8,520 nucleotides of DNA from Chitinophaga pinensis (GTDB lineage: Bacteria > Bacteroidota > Bacteroidia > NS11-12g > UBA9320): contig CAMDCQ010000097.1 in assembly GCA_945890595.1 (NCBI GenBank), positions 1 to 8,520 on the forward strand. Reading direction: 5' to 3'. The notes under the pieces are model-generated. The model ran no database searches. It was not told the DNA's origin and was given only the letters and a program-made list of their open reading frames with translations. The translations under genes and the position numbers were made by a program. Position 1 is the stretch's first letter. Each line of letters begins with the position of its first letter. Shown piece by piece: positions 1 through 6,754 of this stretch.

Positions 1-2
1 AC

Positions 3-152
3 ACGCACGACATGAAAACCGTGTTTGATATAGGAGATGACGTGATTTTCATTTACGAAGGAAATAATGAGTGGAGCGGAAAGGTTAAAGACATTAAAAC
101 CTCCGGCAATGAAATTCTAACACGATTTATAGAAGCATCTCAATTTCACTAA
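3..152 (+). CDS. C-terminal end of an unrecognised protein (or a 46-residue small ORF)
   Basis: One frame is open from the left edge to a TAA at 150-152. It contains an ATG at 12, which would give 46 residues. The bases before that ATG are not purine-rich, and the frame is already open upstream of it, so I favour the tail of a longer gene that begins outside the window. The visible peptide includes IGDDVIFIYEGNNEWSGKVK. It alternates hydrophobic and polar residues like a small beta-barrel (SH3/KOW-like) segment, but this is only an impression of fold. No family is recognised. It runs in the same direction as the peptidase gene that starts 31 bp downstream and could be co-transcribed with it. 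Confidence 0.5.
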   Translation, partial: THDMKTVFDIGDDVIFIYEGNNEWSGKVKDIKTSGNEILTRFIEASQFH

Positions 153-162
153 ACAGGTACCC

Positions 163-174
163 AAATTGCAATTT
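163..174. promoter_or_regulatory. 12-bp perfect palindrome just upstream of the peptidase start
   Basis: AAATTGCAATTT is its own reverse complement and ends 9 bp before the ATG at 184. Its ATTGCAAT core recurs inside another palindrome in the fabI upstream region (4991-5000). It could be an operator or simply AT-rich chance; no cognate regulator is visible in the window. The TTG inside it is also a possible but less likely start codon for the peptidase. Confidence 0.25.
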
Positions 175-183
175 CGATACACG

Positions 184-2307
184 ATGAAAAATATAACACT
201 CACACTATTATTACTTGTTCTCATCTTTGCCTTTAAGTCGGATAGAGACGAAGAAGGAATGTTTTTAATGAGCCATCTATCAAGCTTGGATCTCAAAAAA
301 GCAGGATTAGAAATTGAGGTAAACGAAATTTACAATGAAGAAAAACCGGCATTGGTAAATGCATTGGTTCGTTTGGGTGGTTGTACGGGTTCGTTTATTT
401 CGGAATCAGGTTTAATTATCACGAATCATCATTGCGTGTTTAGCAGTGTTGCCGGGGTCAGTACTTCCGAAAACAATTATCTTGAAAATGGATTTTACGC
501 TGCTAAAACAGAGCAAGAAATAAAAACTACGTTACCTGTTCGTATCACCCAATCTTATGTTGATGTATCAGAGATGGTTTTGGCCAATATTAATGAGGAT
601 ACTGATGCGTTGAAAAAAAGAGAGATAATTTCCGATAATATCAAAGCCATTGTAGAAAAAGAACAAGCAAAACATCCTAATCTTACCGTAGAAGTATCAG
701 AGATGCTAGTAGGGAAGTCATATACTTTGTTCAGGTACAAGACCTTAAATGATGTTAGACTAGTATACGTTCCGCCTAAAAATATCGGAAAATTTGGGGG
801 TGAATTAGACAATTGGGAATGGCCAAGACATAACGGCGATTTTTCTATCGTACGCGCTTATGAAAATAACATGCCATACCAGCCTGAAGCTCACCTTGAA
901 GTAAATCCGAATGGGACGAAAGAAGGGGATTTTACGTTTATTTTGGGTTATCCGGGTACTACGTATAGAAATCAAACTGCAGAATTTTTAGAATACCAAA
1001 ATACCTTTGTGTTACCCATTATAGCCGATTGGTATGACTTTAGAATTGCTGCTATTGAAGAATTTGCAGGTGACAATGTAGATTTACAACTAAGATACAG
1101 TGGTAGACTAGCTAGCTTAAACAACACGGCGAAAAATTTTAAAGGTAAAATGCAAGGATTGAGTCGTACCGATGTCCTAGCACAGACGTATCAAGATCAA
1201 CAAAAACTTGCTCAATATGTAGCTTCTAACAAAGAAATGAGCTCATATGAACCAATCTTCAAAAAAAATAATGAGCTATACATGCGAAAATTTGAGTTAA
1301 GTAGAGATTTCATCTATTTAAATCAACTTTATGGAAATGGCATTTTTGGAGGAGCTGCGTATACTGCGATTTATGCAAGCAAGATTGCAGGAATGAGCAA
1401 AGAAGAAAAGATATCTTACTTAGCAGAATCTAAGTCGCAAATCGATAAAGATCTTGCTGGATATAAAGGGGTGAATTCTATAGAATCGATGGAGCTTAAA
1501 TTATTTTGTGAGTTATATTACCAATTAGGGCAAAGTAGCTTACCTCAAATAAACGAAATTTTTAAAGCTGAAAATGGGGCTATAGACAGAACGTCTTTGT
1601 ATGCAGCTGCTCAACATTTCTGGAATAAATCAAAGTTAAGGAATGTAAAATCGAATGAGGCATTAATGACTAAAGATTTAGTTACGTTTTTAAAAACCAA
1701 GGATGCGTTTATAACCATGGGAGATAGGGTTAACCGAGTCTTTGGTGAGATGCAAGCAGAGATGAATTTGCTAAACGCCGAAATTGATGCATTGATACCT
1801 AAATTCAATGATGTAGAAATGGCGGCAAATGGAGGAAGTTTTATCCCTGATGCGAATGGTACTTTGCGTTTTACGTATGGATACATTAAAGGATACGAGC
1901 CTGAGGATGCCATATCGTTTAAGCCGTTCACCACGATTAAAGGTATTTTAGAAAAAGCGGAAGGTAGTGAGCATCCAGATTATTTTTTACAAGAAGAATT
2001 TATCGAAAAGCTCAAAAAGATAGAGCCAGCAGATGTATTACGACATCCTACAGAGAAAGAGGTTGTAGTGGGAATGCTGTACAATATGGATACTACCGGC
2101 GGTAACAGCGGAAGCCCTGTTATGGATAGTAAAGGAAGACTAGTGGGTGTAAATTTTGATAGAGCCTATACGGCTACCATAAATGATTACGCATGGAACG
2201 AAAGTTACAGCCGTTCTATAGGTGTGGACATTCGATACGTATTGTACGTGATGAAGTATTTTGGGCAAGCCGATGAAGTCCTTGCAGAGATGGGAGTGAC
2301 CTTATAG
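184..2307 (+). CDS. Secreted S46 family dipeptidyl-peptidase, DPP11-like (Asp/Glu-specific subtype predicted)
   Basis: This is a serine exopeptidase of family S46 (DPP7/DPP11/DAP BII), which releases dipeptides from the N-terminus of oligopeptides in the periplasm. I chose the ATG at 184 (707 residues) because the signal sequence MKNITLTLLLLVLIFAF starts there; an in-frame TTG at 166 would add six residues ahead of it. Length is close to the roughly 720 of characterised members. Family hallmarks are visible: LGGCTG, then TNHHC with catalytic His83; the substrate-anchor motif DNWEWPRH; GDFS with Asp219; and TTGGNSGSP with Ser642. The residue 18 after the serine is Arg660 (NFDR). In DPP11 this position (Arg673 in Porphyromonas gingivalis) is Arg and selects acidic P1 side chains, whereas DPP7 has Gly. 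No clear A-x-A cleavage site follows the hydrophobic stretch. The family call is firm; the subtype is inferred from one residue. Confidence 0.95.
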   Translation: MKNITLTLLLLVLIFAFKSDRDEEGMFLMSHLSSLDLKKAGLEIEVNEIYNEEKPALVNALVRLGGCTGSFISESGLIITNHHCVFSSVAGVSTSENNYLENGFYAAKTEQEIKTTLPVRITQSYVDVSEMVLANINEDTDALKKREIISDNIKAIVEKEQAKHPNLTVEVSEMLVGKSYTLFRYKTLNDVRLVYVPPKNIGKFGGELDNWEWPRHNGDFSIVRAYENNMPYQPEAHLEVNPNGTKEGDFTFILGYPGTTYRNQTAEFLEYQNTFVLPIIADWYDFRIAAIEEFAGDNVDLQLRYSGRLASLNNTAKNFKGKMQGLSRTDVLAQTYQDQQKLAQYVASNKEMSSYEPIFKKNNELYMRKFELSRDFIYLNQLYGNGIFGGAAYTAIYASKIAGMSKEEKISYLAESKSQIDKDLAGYKGVNSIESMELKLFCELYYQLGQSSLPQINEIFKAENGAIDRTSLYAAAQHFWNKSKLRNVKSNEALMTKDLVTFLKTKDAFITMGDRVNRVFGEMQAEMNLLNAEIDALIPKFNDVEMAANGGSFIPDANGTLRFTYGYIKGYEPEDAISFKPFTTIKGILEKAEGSEHPDYFLQEEFIEKLKKIEPADVLRHPTEKEVVVGMLYNMDTTGGNSGSPVMDSKGRLVGVNFDRAYTATINDYAWNESYSRSIGVDIRYVLYVMKYFGQADEVLAEMGVTL

Positions 2308-3261
2308 TTTCTCTAAACGTGTACTGATATGCATGAGTGCGTCCCCCTGATTAACAATAGGAGCGTGATTACTGCATATCACAAATCCATCGCAAGGTGA
2401 CTTAACTTTCTTTTCTGTACCTCCATAGGGATCAGATAAACTACCAATGTAATCTCCTTTTTGAACAAAAGATCCTAATTTGACAAAATTTCGGTACATG
2501 CCAGATAATGGAGATCTGACCCAAGTAGTGCTTTGTAATAAATATTGCTCGTTCACTTCAGTCGAGATAATCTCATCCTCCATGTTTTTATTGGCCATAT
2601 GTAAATGACGCAGGATTTTAGCCGTTCCTTGAATGGCTTTTTGAGTTACAATTCTGTCTAAGTCCAATGATTTACCTCCTTCAAATAACAATACTTTCTT
2701 ACCGAGGTCTGTCGCTGCTTTTCTGAACGATTTACTTCTGTTCTCAGAGTTTAAAATAAATTTGGTGCCAAATACTGTAGCTAAATCTAGGCTTTCTTTA
2801 TCGCTAGCGTCTATGCGTATTTGCGAGTAATTAAAACGCTCATCACCTCCGGTGTGAAAGTCTATAATATAATCTACATGCGGCACAATATCTTTCATAA
2901 TATTGTATGCAAAGCGACCCGCCAACGATCCTTGCTTAGAGCCTGGAAACATTCTATTTAAATCTCGTCCGTCGGGAAATGCGCGTTCTTGATTGATAAA
3001 ACCAAAAACATTGACTACCGGAATGCATATAATAGTGCCAATTGCGGGCACGTTGTATTTTTTTCGAATAATTTGACGTACGATTTCTACGCCATTTATT
3101 TCATTACCATGAATACCAGCGGTGAGCAACATGGTAGGACCTTGTTTTTTAGCTCTTTGTATAATTACTGGTAAATCTATAGGCGTTCCCGTGTGTAACT
3201 TGGCAATGTCTAGATGCAAGATGGTTTTGCCAAAACCTATTTCTTTATTGAGTATAATCAA
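2302..3261 (-). CDS. Succinylglutamate desuccinylase/aspartoacylase-family zinc hydrolase, partner of RimK
   Basis: A 319-residue M14-like metallohydrolase of the AstE/AspA family. The zinc-site motif is GIHGNE (His51, Glu54) with the third ligand in DFHTGG (His136). The substrate-binding stretch GRDLNR lies at 98-103, and the likely catalytic glutamate is Glu194 in LLFEGG. From about 248 the C-terminus forms a barrel resembling a biotinyl/lipoyl domain (RSPLSGMY, KGDYIGSL, SPCDGFV). The start is TTG at 3261: an in-frame TAG, the stop of rimK, lies two codons upstream, and the first internal ATG would remove the first 43 residues, ending just before the zinc motif. It is third in a fabI-rimK run, three bases after rimK, and its end overlaps the convergent peptidase gene by 6 bp. 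Next to RimK it may act on glutamylated substrates, such as trimming added glutamates; that is inference. The true substrate (N-acyl amino acid or peptide) cannot be read from the sequence. Confidence 0.88.
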   Translation of the reverse strand: MIILNKEIGFGKTILHLDIAKLHTGTPIDLPVIIQRAKKQGPTMLLTAGIHGNEINGVEIVRQIIRKKYNVPAIGTIICIPVVNVFGFINQERAFPDGRDLNRMFPGSKQGSLAGRFAYNIMKDIVPHVDYIIDFHTGGDERFNYSQIRIDASDKESLDLATVFGTKFILNSENRSKSFRKAATDLGKKVLLFEGGKSLDLDRIVTQKAIQGTAKILRHLHMANKNMEDEIISTEVNEQYLLQSTTWVRSPLSGMYRNFVKLGSFVQKGDYIGSLSDPYGGTEKKVKSPCDGFVICSNHAPIVNQGDALMHISTRLEKL

Positions 3262-3264
3262 AAA

Positions 3265-4140
3265 CTAGTCAATGCTACGTTCTATGTATCTAATAATAGC
3301 TTTGGCAATATCCTTACCCGTAGCTCCTTCTATTCCTTCTAATCCGGGAGATGAGTTTACTTCCATTACTTTGGGGCCATCATTAGACTGCAGCATATCA
3401 ACACCAGCAATACCCAGTCCTAGTGCTTTAGCAGCTTTTAATGCAGTGTTTTCTTCCTCCTCAGAAAGCTCTATAACCGTGGCAGTTCCACCTCGGTGTA
3501 AATTACTTCTGAACTCACCTTCTTTGCCTTGACGTTTCATGGCTCCAACAACCACACCATCAACTACAAAAGCACGAACATCAGCTCCGCCGGCTTCTTT
3601 AATGAATTCTTGCACCATAACACGTGCATTCAGACCTTGAAAAGCTTCTAATACGGAATGAGCTGCACTTTTGGTTTCTGCTAAAAGCACACCTACACCT
3701 TGCGTTCCTTCTAGTAATTTGATTACACAAGGAGGGCCTCCTACCTTTTTAATCAAACTATCAGGGTCCTTGGAATAATCCGTAAATGCAGTTTTGGGTA
3801 AGTTTATCCCAGCACGCGACAATATTTGTAAGGAGCGAAGCTTATCTCTTGATCTCACCAAGGCTTGAGATTCTGTCGTAGTAAATACTTTCATCATCTC
3901 AAACTGTCTAACGACTGCTGTCCCGTAAAAGGTAACAGAGGCTCCGATTCTGGGTATGATGGCATCAAAACCAGTAATCTGTTCTCCCTTGTGATACAAT
4001 TGAGGTTTTCGTTTTTCAATAAGGATATCACAACGCAAATGGTCTAATACAACCATTTCATGACCTCTTTTTTCACCCGCCTCAACTAATCTACGAGTAG
4101 AATATAGTCTAGGATTTCGGGAGAGTATAGCAATTTTCAT
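3265..4140 (-). CDS. rimK: RimK-type ATP-grasp glutamate ligase (ribosomal protein S6 modification)
   Basis: RimK adds glutamate residues to the C-terminus of ribosomal protein S6 using ATP; the E. coli enzyme also makes poly-alpha-glutamate. At 291 residues it is close to the 300 of E. coli and lines up closely with it. The pre-ATP-grasp domain opens with MKIAILSRNPRLYSTRRL. ATP-binding lysines sit at Lys100 (SRDK) and Lys141 (CVIK), followed by the Gly-rich loop LLEGTQGVGV. Then come QEFIKEAGGADVRAFV at 177-192, RSNLHRGG at 211-218, and the magnesium ligands Asp248, Glu260 and Asn262 (GVDML, MEVNSSPG). Metal-ligand numbering matches my recollection of the E. coli enzyme. The start is ATG at 4140, 34 bp after fabI. 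The metallohydrolase follows after a 3-base gap, so the two are probably translated together. Confidence 0.95.
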   Translation of the reverse strand: MKIAILSRNPRLYSTRRLVEAGEKRGHEMVVLDHLRCDILIEKRKPQLYHKGEQITGFDAIIPRIGASVTFYGTAVVRQFEMMKVFTTTESQALVRSRDKLRSLQILSRAGINLPKTAFTDYSKDPDSLIKKVGGPPCVIKLLEGTQGVGVLLAETKSAAHSVLEAFQGLNARVMVQEFIKEAGGADVRAFVVDGVVVGAMKRQGKEGEFRSNLHRGGTATVIELSEEEENTALKAAKALGLGIAGVDMLQSNDGPKVMEVNSSPGLEGIEGATGKDIAKAIIRYIERSID

Positions 4141-4174
4141 ATCGTGTAAATGTTACTATTAATTAACTATTTCC

Positions 4175-4975
4175 TTAGCGCAATAAGTCATTGCTTGCGC
4201 CGGTAAAGCTAAAGCCTCCGTCGTGAAATAGATTTTGCATGGTAACCATACGCGTGTAATCACTAAATAATGAAATACAATAGTCTGCACATGAATCTGC
4301 ATCAGCATTACCCAGTGGAGACATTTTTGAAGCGTAGCTCAAAAAGTCATCAAACCCCTTAACTCCGCTTCCTGCTGTAGTCACAGTAGGCGATTGAGAT
4401 ATGGTGTTAACTCTTACCTTTGATTGTTTACCATAATGATACCCAAAACTTCTAGCAATACTTTCTAATATTGCTTTGCTTTCAGCCATTTCATTGTAAT
4501 CTGGGAAAACACGTTGTGATGCAATATACGTAAGTCCTAAGATAGATCCCCAGTCGTTTATGGCTTCTTTTTGGTAACATGCTTGTATCATTTTGTGAAA
4601 AGATAACGCTGAAATATCATACGTTTTGTGTGTCCAATCGTAATTTAGATCTGTGTATGGCTTGCCTTTTCGAACATTTAAACTCATACCAATGGAGTGT
4701 AACAAGAAGTCAAACTTACCACCAAAGTGGTCCATAGACTTTTCAACCAATTCAATAACTTGATTATTATCAGTTACATCACATGGGATGATAGGCGCAT
4801 TTAAACGTTCTGAAAGTTCACTTATTGCACCCATTCGCATAGCTATTGGGGCATTGGTTAATACGATTTCAGCACCCTGTTCTACACATTTTTCGGCTAC
4901 TTTCCATGCGATAGAATTACTATCTAAAGCTCCTGAGATTATTCCTTTTTTTCCTTTTAAAAGATTGTTTGACAT
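4175..4975 (-). CDS. fabI: Enoyl-[acyl-carrier-protein] reductase (NADH), FabI
   Basis: FabI catalyses the last reduction of each fatty-acid elongation cycle in the cytoplasm, using NAD(P)H. This is a short-chain dehydrogenase fold of 266 residues. The cofactor loop is GALDSNSIAWKVAE near 15-28 and HSIGMS lies at 93-98. The catalytic pair Tyr160-x6-Lys167 sits in DYNEMAESK, with a second active-site Tyr150 ten residues earlier, the spacing seen in E. coli FabI (Tyr146/Tyr156). The segment after the active site (NTISQSPTVTTAGSGVKGF) is the Bacteroidota version; E. coli has a different sequence there. It is the first gene of the minus-strand run with rimK and the metallohydrolase. Its start region is shared with the divergent lipoprotein gene (54 bp apart) and holds a 10-bp palindrome. 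No convincing -33/-7 pair was found for fabI itself; GAAAAATA at 5004-5011 reads TATTTTTC on the minus strand, a one-mismatch -7 box with no -33 partner. Confidence 0.96.
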   Translation of the reverse strand: MSNNLLKGKKGIISGALDSNSIAWKVAEKCVEQGAEIVLTNAPIAMRMGAISELSERLNAPIIPCDVTDNNQVIELVEKSMDHFGGKFDFLLHSIGMSLNVRKGKPYTDLNYDWTHKTYDISALSFHKMIQACYQKEAINDWGSILGLTYIASQRVFPDYNEMAESKAILESIARSFGYHYGKQSKVRVNTISQSPTVTTAGSGVKGFDDFLSYASKMSPLGNADADSCADYCISLFSDYTRMVTMQNLFHDGGFSFTGASNDLLR

Positions 4976-4990
4976 AAATTTTTATTTAGG

Positions 4991-5000
4991 CATTGCAATG
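4991..5000. promoter_or_regulatory. 10-bp palindrome between fabI and the divergent lipoprotein gene
   Basis: CATTGCAATG is a perfect palindrome in the 54-bp space between two divergent genes. Its core ATTGCAAT is the same as in the palindrome at 163-174. It overlaps the TTG proposed as the -33 element for the gene at 5030, so a bound protein could affect transcription in either direction. This is an observation of sequence only. Confidence 0.3.
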
Positions 5001-5022
5001 TTAGAAAAATAAAAGACTTTTG
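4993..5022 (+). promoter_or_regulatory. Candidate Bacteroidota-type promoter for the lipoprotein gene
   Basis: TTG at 4993-4995 is followed after 19 bases by GACTTTTG at 5015-5022. This fits the Bacteroidota -33 TTG / -7 TAnnTTTG pattern with one mismatch in the -7 box and normal spacing. Transcription would begin at about 5028-5030, right at the ATG, giving a leaderless or nearly leaderless message. Confidence 0.35.
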
Positions 5023-5029
5023 ACCGATA

Positions 5030-5806
5030 ATGAATCGTCTTTTTTATTTTGTGTTGATTATATGTTTTGCAGCAATAGGCTGCACTAAAAGCGGTGATAA
5101 AGGTGAACTTGCTAGAGTTTCTAGCGAGGTTGAGCTAGGTAACTCTGGAGTAATCTCTATAAAACCTGATGACGGCCTAGAATTAACAGCCGATTATTAT
5201 CCAAATAAAGAAGCAAAAAAAATAATTATCCTTTTTCATCAAGCGGATTACAGCAGAGGGGAGTATACATTAATTGCACCTAGATTAGCGAAAGAAGGTT
5301 TTGCTTGCTTGGCAGTTGATTTGCGAAGCGGTGGGTTGGTAAATGAAGTTTTTAATGAAACAGCAAAGCGTGCAAAAGAGCAGAATCTTACCACTGAGTT
5401 TCTCGATGCTAAGCCAGATATGAGAGCAGCTATAAATTATGTAGCAGCGAATACTGATAAGGAGATTTATATTTGGGGAAGTTCTTATTCGGCGGGACTT
5501 GCTCTTATCGTTGGTCGTGACGAGCGTGTTAAAAAAGTAATTGCTTTCAGTCCAGGCGAATATTTTCAGACACCTGAATTTTTACGAGAAGAAGCAGCTG
5601 CACTTAATAAGCCATCGTTTATTACTGGTGGAATTGCAGAGTATGATAATGTGGTAAAACCCATCATAGATGTAATGATACCGAATCATGTCACGGCTCA
5701 CAAGCCAACAGGCATGAGTGATCATGGGTCTAAAACGCTGAATATCAATGCGGCTAGTACTGAGGAAACATGGTCGGCATTGCTTAACTTCTTGCGAAAA
5801 GATTGA
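5030..5806 (+). CDS. Lipoprotein with alpha/beta-hydrolase fold (dienelactone-hydrolase-like)
   Basis: A 258-residue protein with a lipoprotein signal: MNRLFYFVLIICFAAIGC, with lipid-modified Cys18. It is probably anchored in the inner or outer membrane facing the periplasm. The rest reads as a small alpha/beta hydrolase: strand IIILFHQ (65-71) with HQA in place of the usual HGG near the oxyanion hole, strand CLAVDLR (93-99), the elbow IWGSSYSAG (148-156), SFITGGIAEYD (196-206) carrying a possible acid residue, and SDHGSKTL (230-237) with the likely catalytic His232. The elbow is G-x-S152-x-S instead of the usual G-x-S-x-G. The substrate is unknown; an esterase or peptidase-like role is possible but not shown. 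The ATG at 5030 is followed at once by the signal peptide. It is probably transcribed alone, since kdsA downstream has its own promoter. Confidence 0.8.
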   Translation: MNRLFYFVLIICFAAIGCTKSGDKGELARVSSEVELGNSGVISIKPDDGLELTADYYPNKEAKKIIILFHQADYSRGEYTLIAPRLAKEGFACLAVDLRSGGLVNEVFNETAKRAKEQNLTTEFLDAKPDMRAAINYVAANTDKEIYIWGSSYSAGLALIVGRDERVKKVIAFSPGEYFQTPEFLREEAAALNKPSFITGGIAEYDNVVKPIIDVMIPNHVTAHKPTGMSDHGSKTLNINAASTEETWSALLNFLRKD

Positions 5807-5887
5807 CGGTGTTTAGAATGTGGTGATTAACTCATAGCTGAGCCAAGGCAAAAGTAAATTCCTGATAAAAGGTTCTGCATATATAGC

Positions 5888-5895
5888 TACTTTTG
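5888..5895 (+). promoter_or_regulatory. Perfect -7 box (TACTTTTG) for kdsA
   Basis: TACTTTTG matches the Bacteroidota -7 consensus TAnnTTTG at all six fixed positions and lies 23 bases before the TTG start of kdsA, implying a leader of about 15-18 bases. No exact TTG is present at the -33 distance; CTG at 5862-5864 is the nearest candidate, 23 bases upstream of the box. Confidence 0.5.
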
Positions 5896-5918
5896 TCGTG
5901 TACTTTACCTAATCTGTT

Positions 5919-6731
5919 TTGCATATAATCGATAAAACCTTACAAGACGTCTTAACGTCAGATAAACTTTTTCTATTGGCTGGTCCATGTGCTATCGAAA
6001 ATGAAACTATCACACTTCAAACTGCCGAGTTCCTAAAGAAATTAACAGATAAGTTGGATATACCATTTGTATTCAAATCCTCTTATCGTAAGGCCAATCG
6101 CACACAATCCTCTTCATTTACGGGAATAGGAGATGAGAAAGCACTTAAATTACTTGCCAAAGTGAGGTCTGAGTTTGATGTGCCCACCGTAACAGATATT
6201 CATGAAAGTCATGAAGCCGAAATGGCTGCAGAATATGTAGATGTATTGCAAATTCCTGCTTTTTTGTTTCGACAAACGGAGTTGTTACATGCTGCTGCCA
6301 AAACAGGTAAGGTCGTTAACATTAAAAAAGGACAATTTGCTGCGGCTGAAGCAATGAAGTTTGCAGCCTCTAAAGTTGAAGAAATGGGAAATAACCAAGT
6401 TTTGCTTACTGAGCGTGGGAATATGTTTGGATACGGTGATATGATTGTAGACTATCGTAATCTTATCTGGATGAAAGAAATGGGATACAAAGTAATCATG
6501 GATTGTACACATTCACTGCAACAACCTAATAATGGTAGCGGGGTAACAGGCGGTTTACCTGGGTTAATAGAACCAATGGCTAAAGCAGCAATTGCAGTAG
6601 GTGTTGATGGGTTATTTATTGAAACACATCCAGATCCTAGTAAGGCGTTGAGTGATGGTGCAAATATGCTTGCTTTGCACAAAATGGAGGATTTGCTCTC
6701 TAAATTACTGCGATTAAGAGCTAGTTTGTAG
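5919..6731 (+). CDS. kdsA: 3-deoxy-8-phosphooctulonate synthase (Kdo-8-phosphate synthase), metal-dependent class
   Basis: KdsA condenses phosphoenolpyruvate with arabinose-5-phosphate to Kdo-8-phosphate, the first committed step to the Kdo of LPS, in the cytoplasm. The 270-residue TIM barrel shows LAGPCAIEN (20-28), FKSSYRKANRTQSSSFTG (52-69), KKGQF (136-140), TERG (164-167) and DCTHSLQQP (195-203). Metal ligands can be assigned as Cys24, His198, Glu235 and Asp246. Their spacing of 174, 37 and 11 residues equals that of the Aquifex aeolicus metalloenzyme (Cys11, His185, Glu222, Asp233), so this is the metal-dependent class; E. coli KdsA has Asn at the Cys position. The start is TTG at 5919: an in-frame TAA at 5910 closes the frame upstream, and the first internal ATG is about 100 codons in, past essential motifs. 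Confidence 0.97.
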   Translation: MHIIDKTLQDVLTSDKLFLLAGPCAIENETITLQTAEFLKKLTDKLDIPFVFKSSYRKANRTQSSSFTGIGDEKALKLLAKVRSEFDVPTVTDIHESHEAEMAAEYVDVLQIPAFLFRQTELLHAAAKTGKVVNIKKGQFAAAEAMKFAASKVEEMGNNQVLLTERGNMFGYGDMIVDYRNLIWMKEMGYKVIMDCTHSLQQPNNGSGVTGGLPGLIEPMAKAAIAVGVDGLFIETHPDPSKALSDGANMLALHKMEDLLSKLLRLRASL

Positions 6732-6732
6732 T

Positions 6733-6751
6733 ACGTTGCCCAAACGTTTTT
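6733..6751 (+). terminator. Weak hairpin plus T-run just after kdsA
   Basis: ACGTT (6733-6737) and AACGT (6743-6747) form a 5-bp stem with loop GCCCA, followed by T's to 6751, two bases after the kdsA stop. The stem is short, so this is at best a weak intrinsic terminator for kdsA. The larger hairpin at 6759-6790 could also serve on this strand, but there it has two C/A mismatches and no T-run after it. Confidence 0.3.
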
Positions 6752-6754
6752 ACC

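Noticed and set aside
166..183. TTG at 166 as the start of the S46 peptidase
   Set aside because: It adds MQFRYT ahead of a normal signal peptide beginning at ATG 184, and it lies inside the palindrome at 163-174.
555..812. Minus-strand frames inside the peptidase gene (also 1611-1934)
   Set aside because: These are mirror-strand readings of conserved S46 coding sequence, without motifs or start signals.
5831..5842. Small hairpin CTCA-TAGC-TGAG after the lipoprotein gene
   Set aside because: A four-bp stem with no T-run after it; not a credible terminator.
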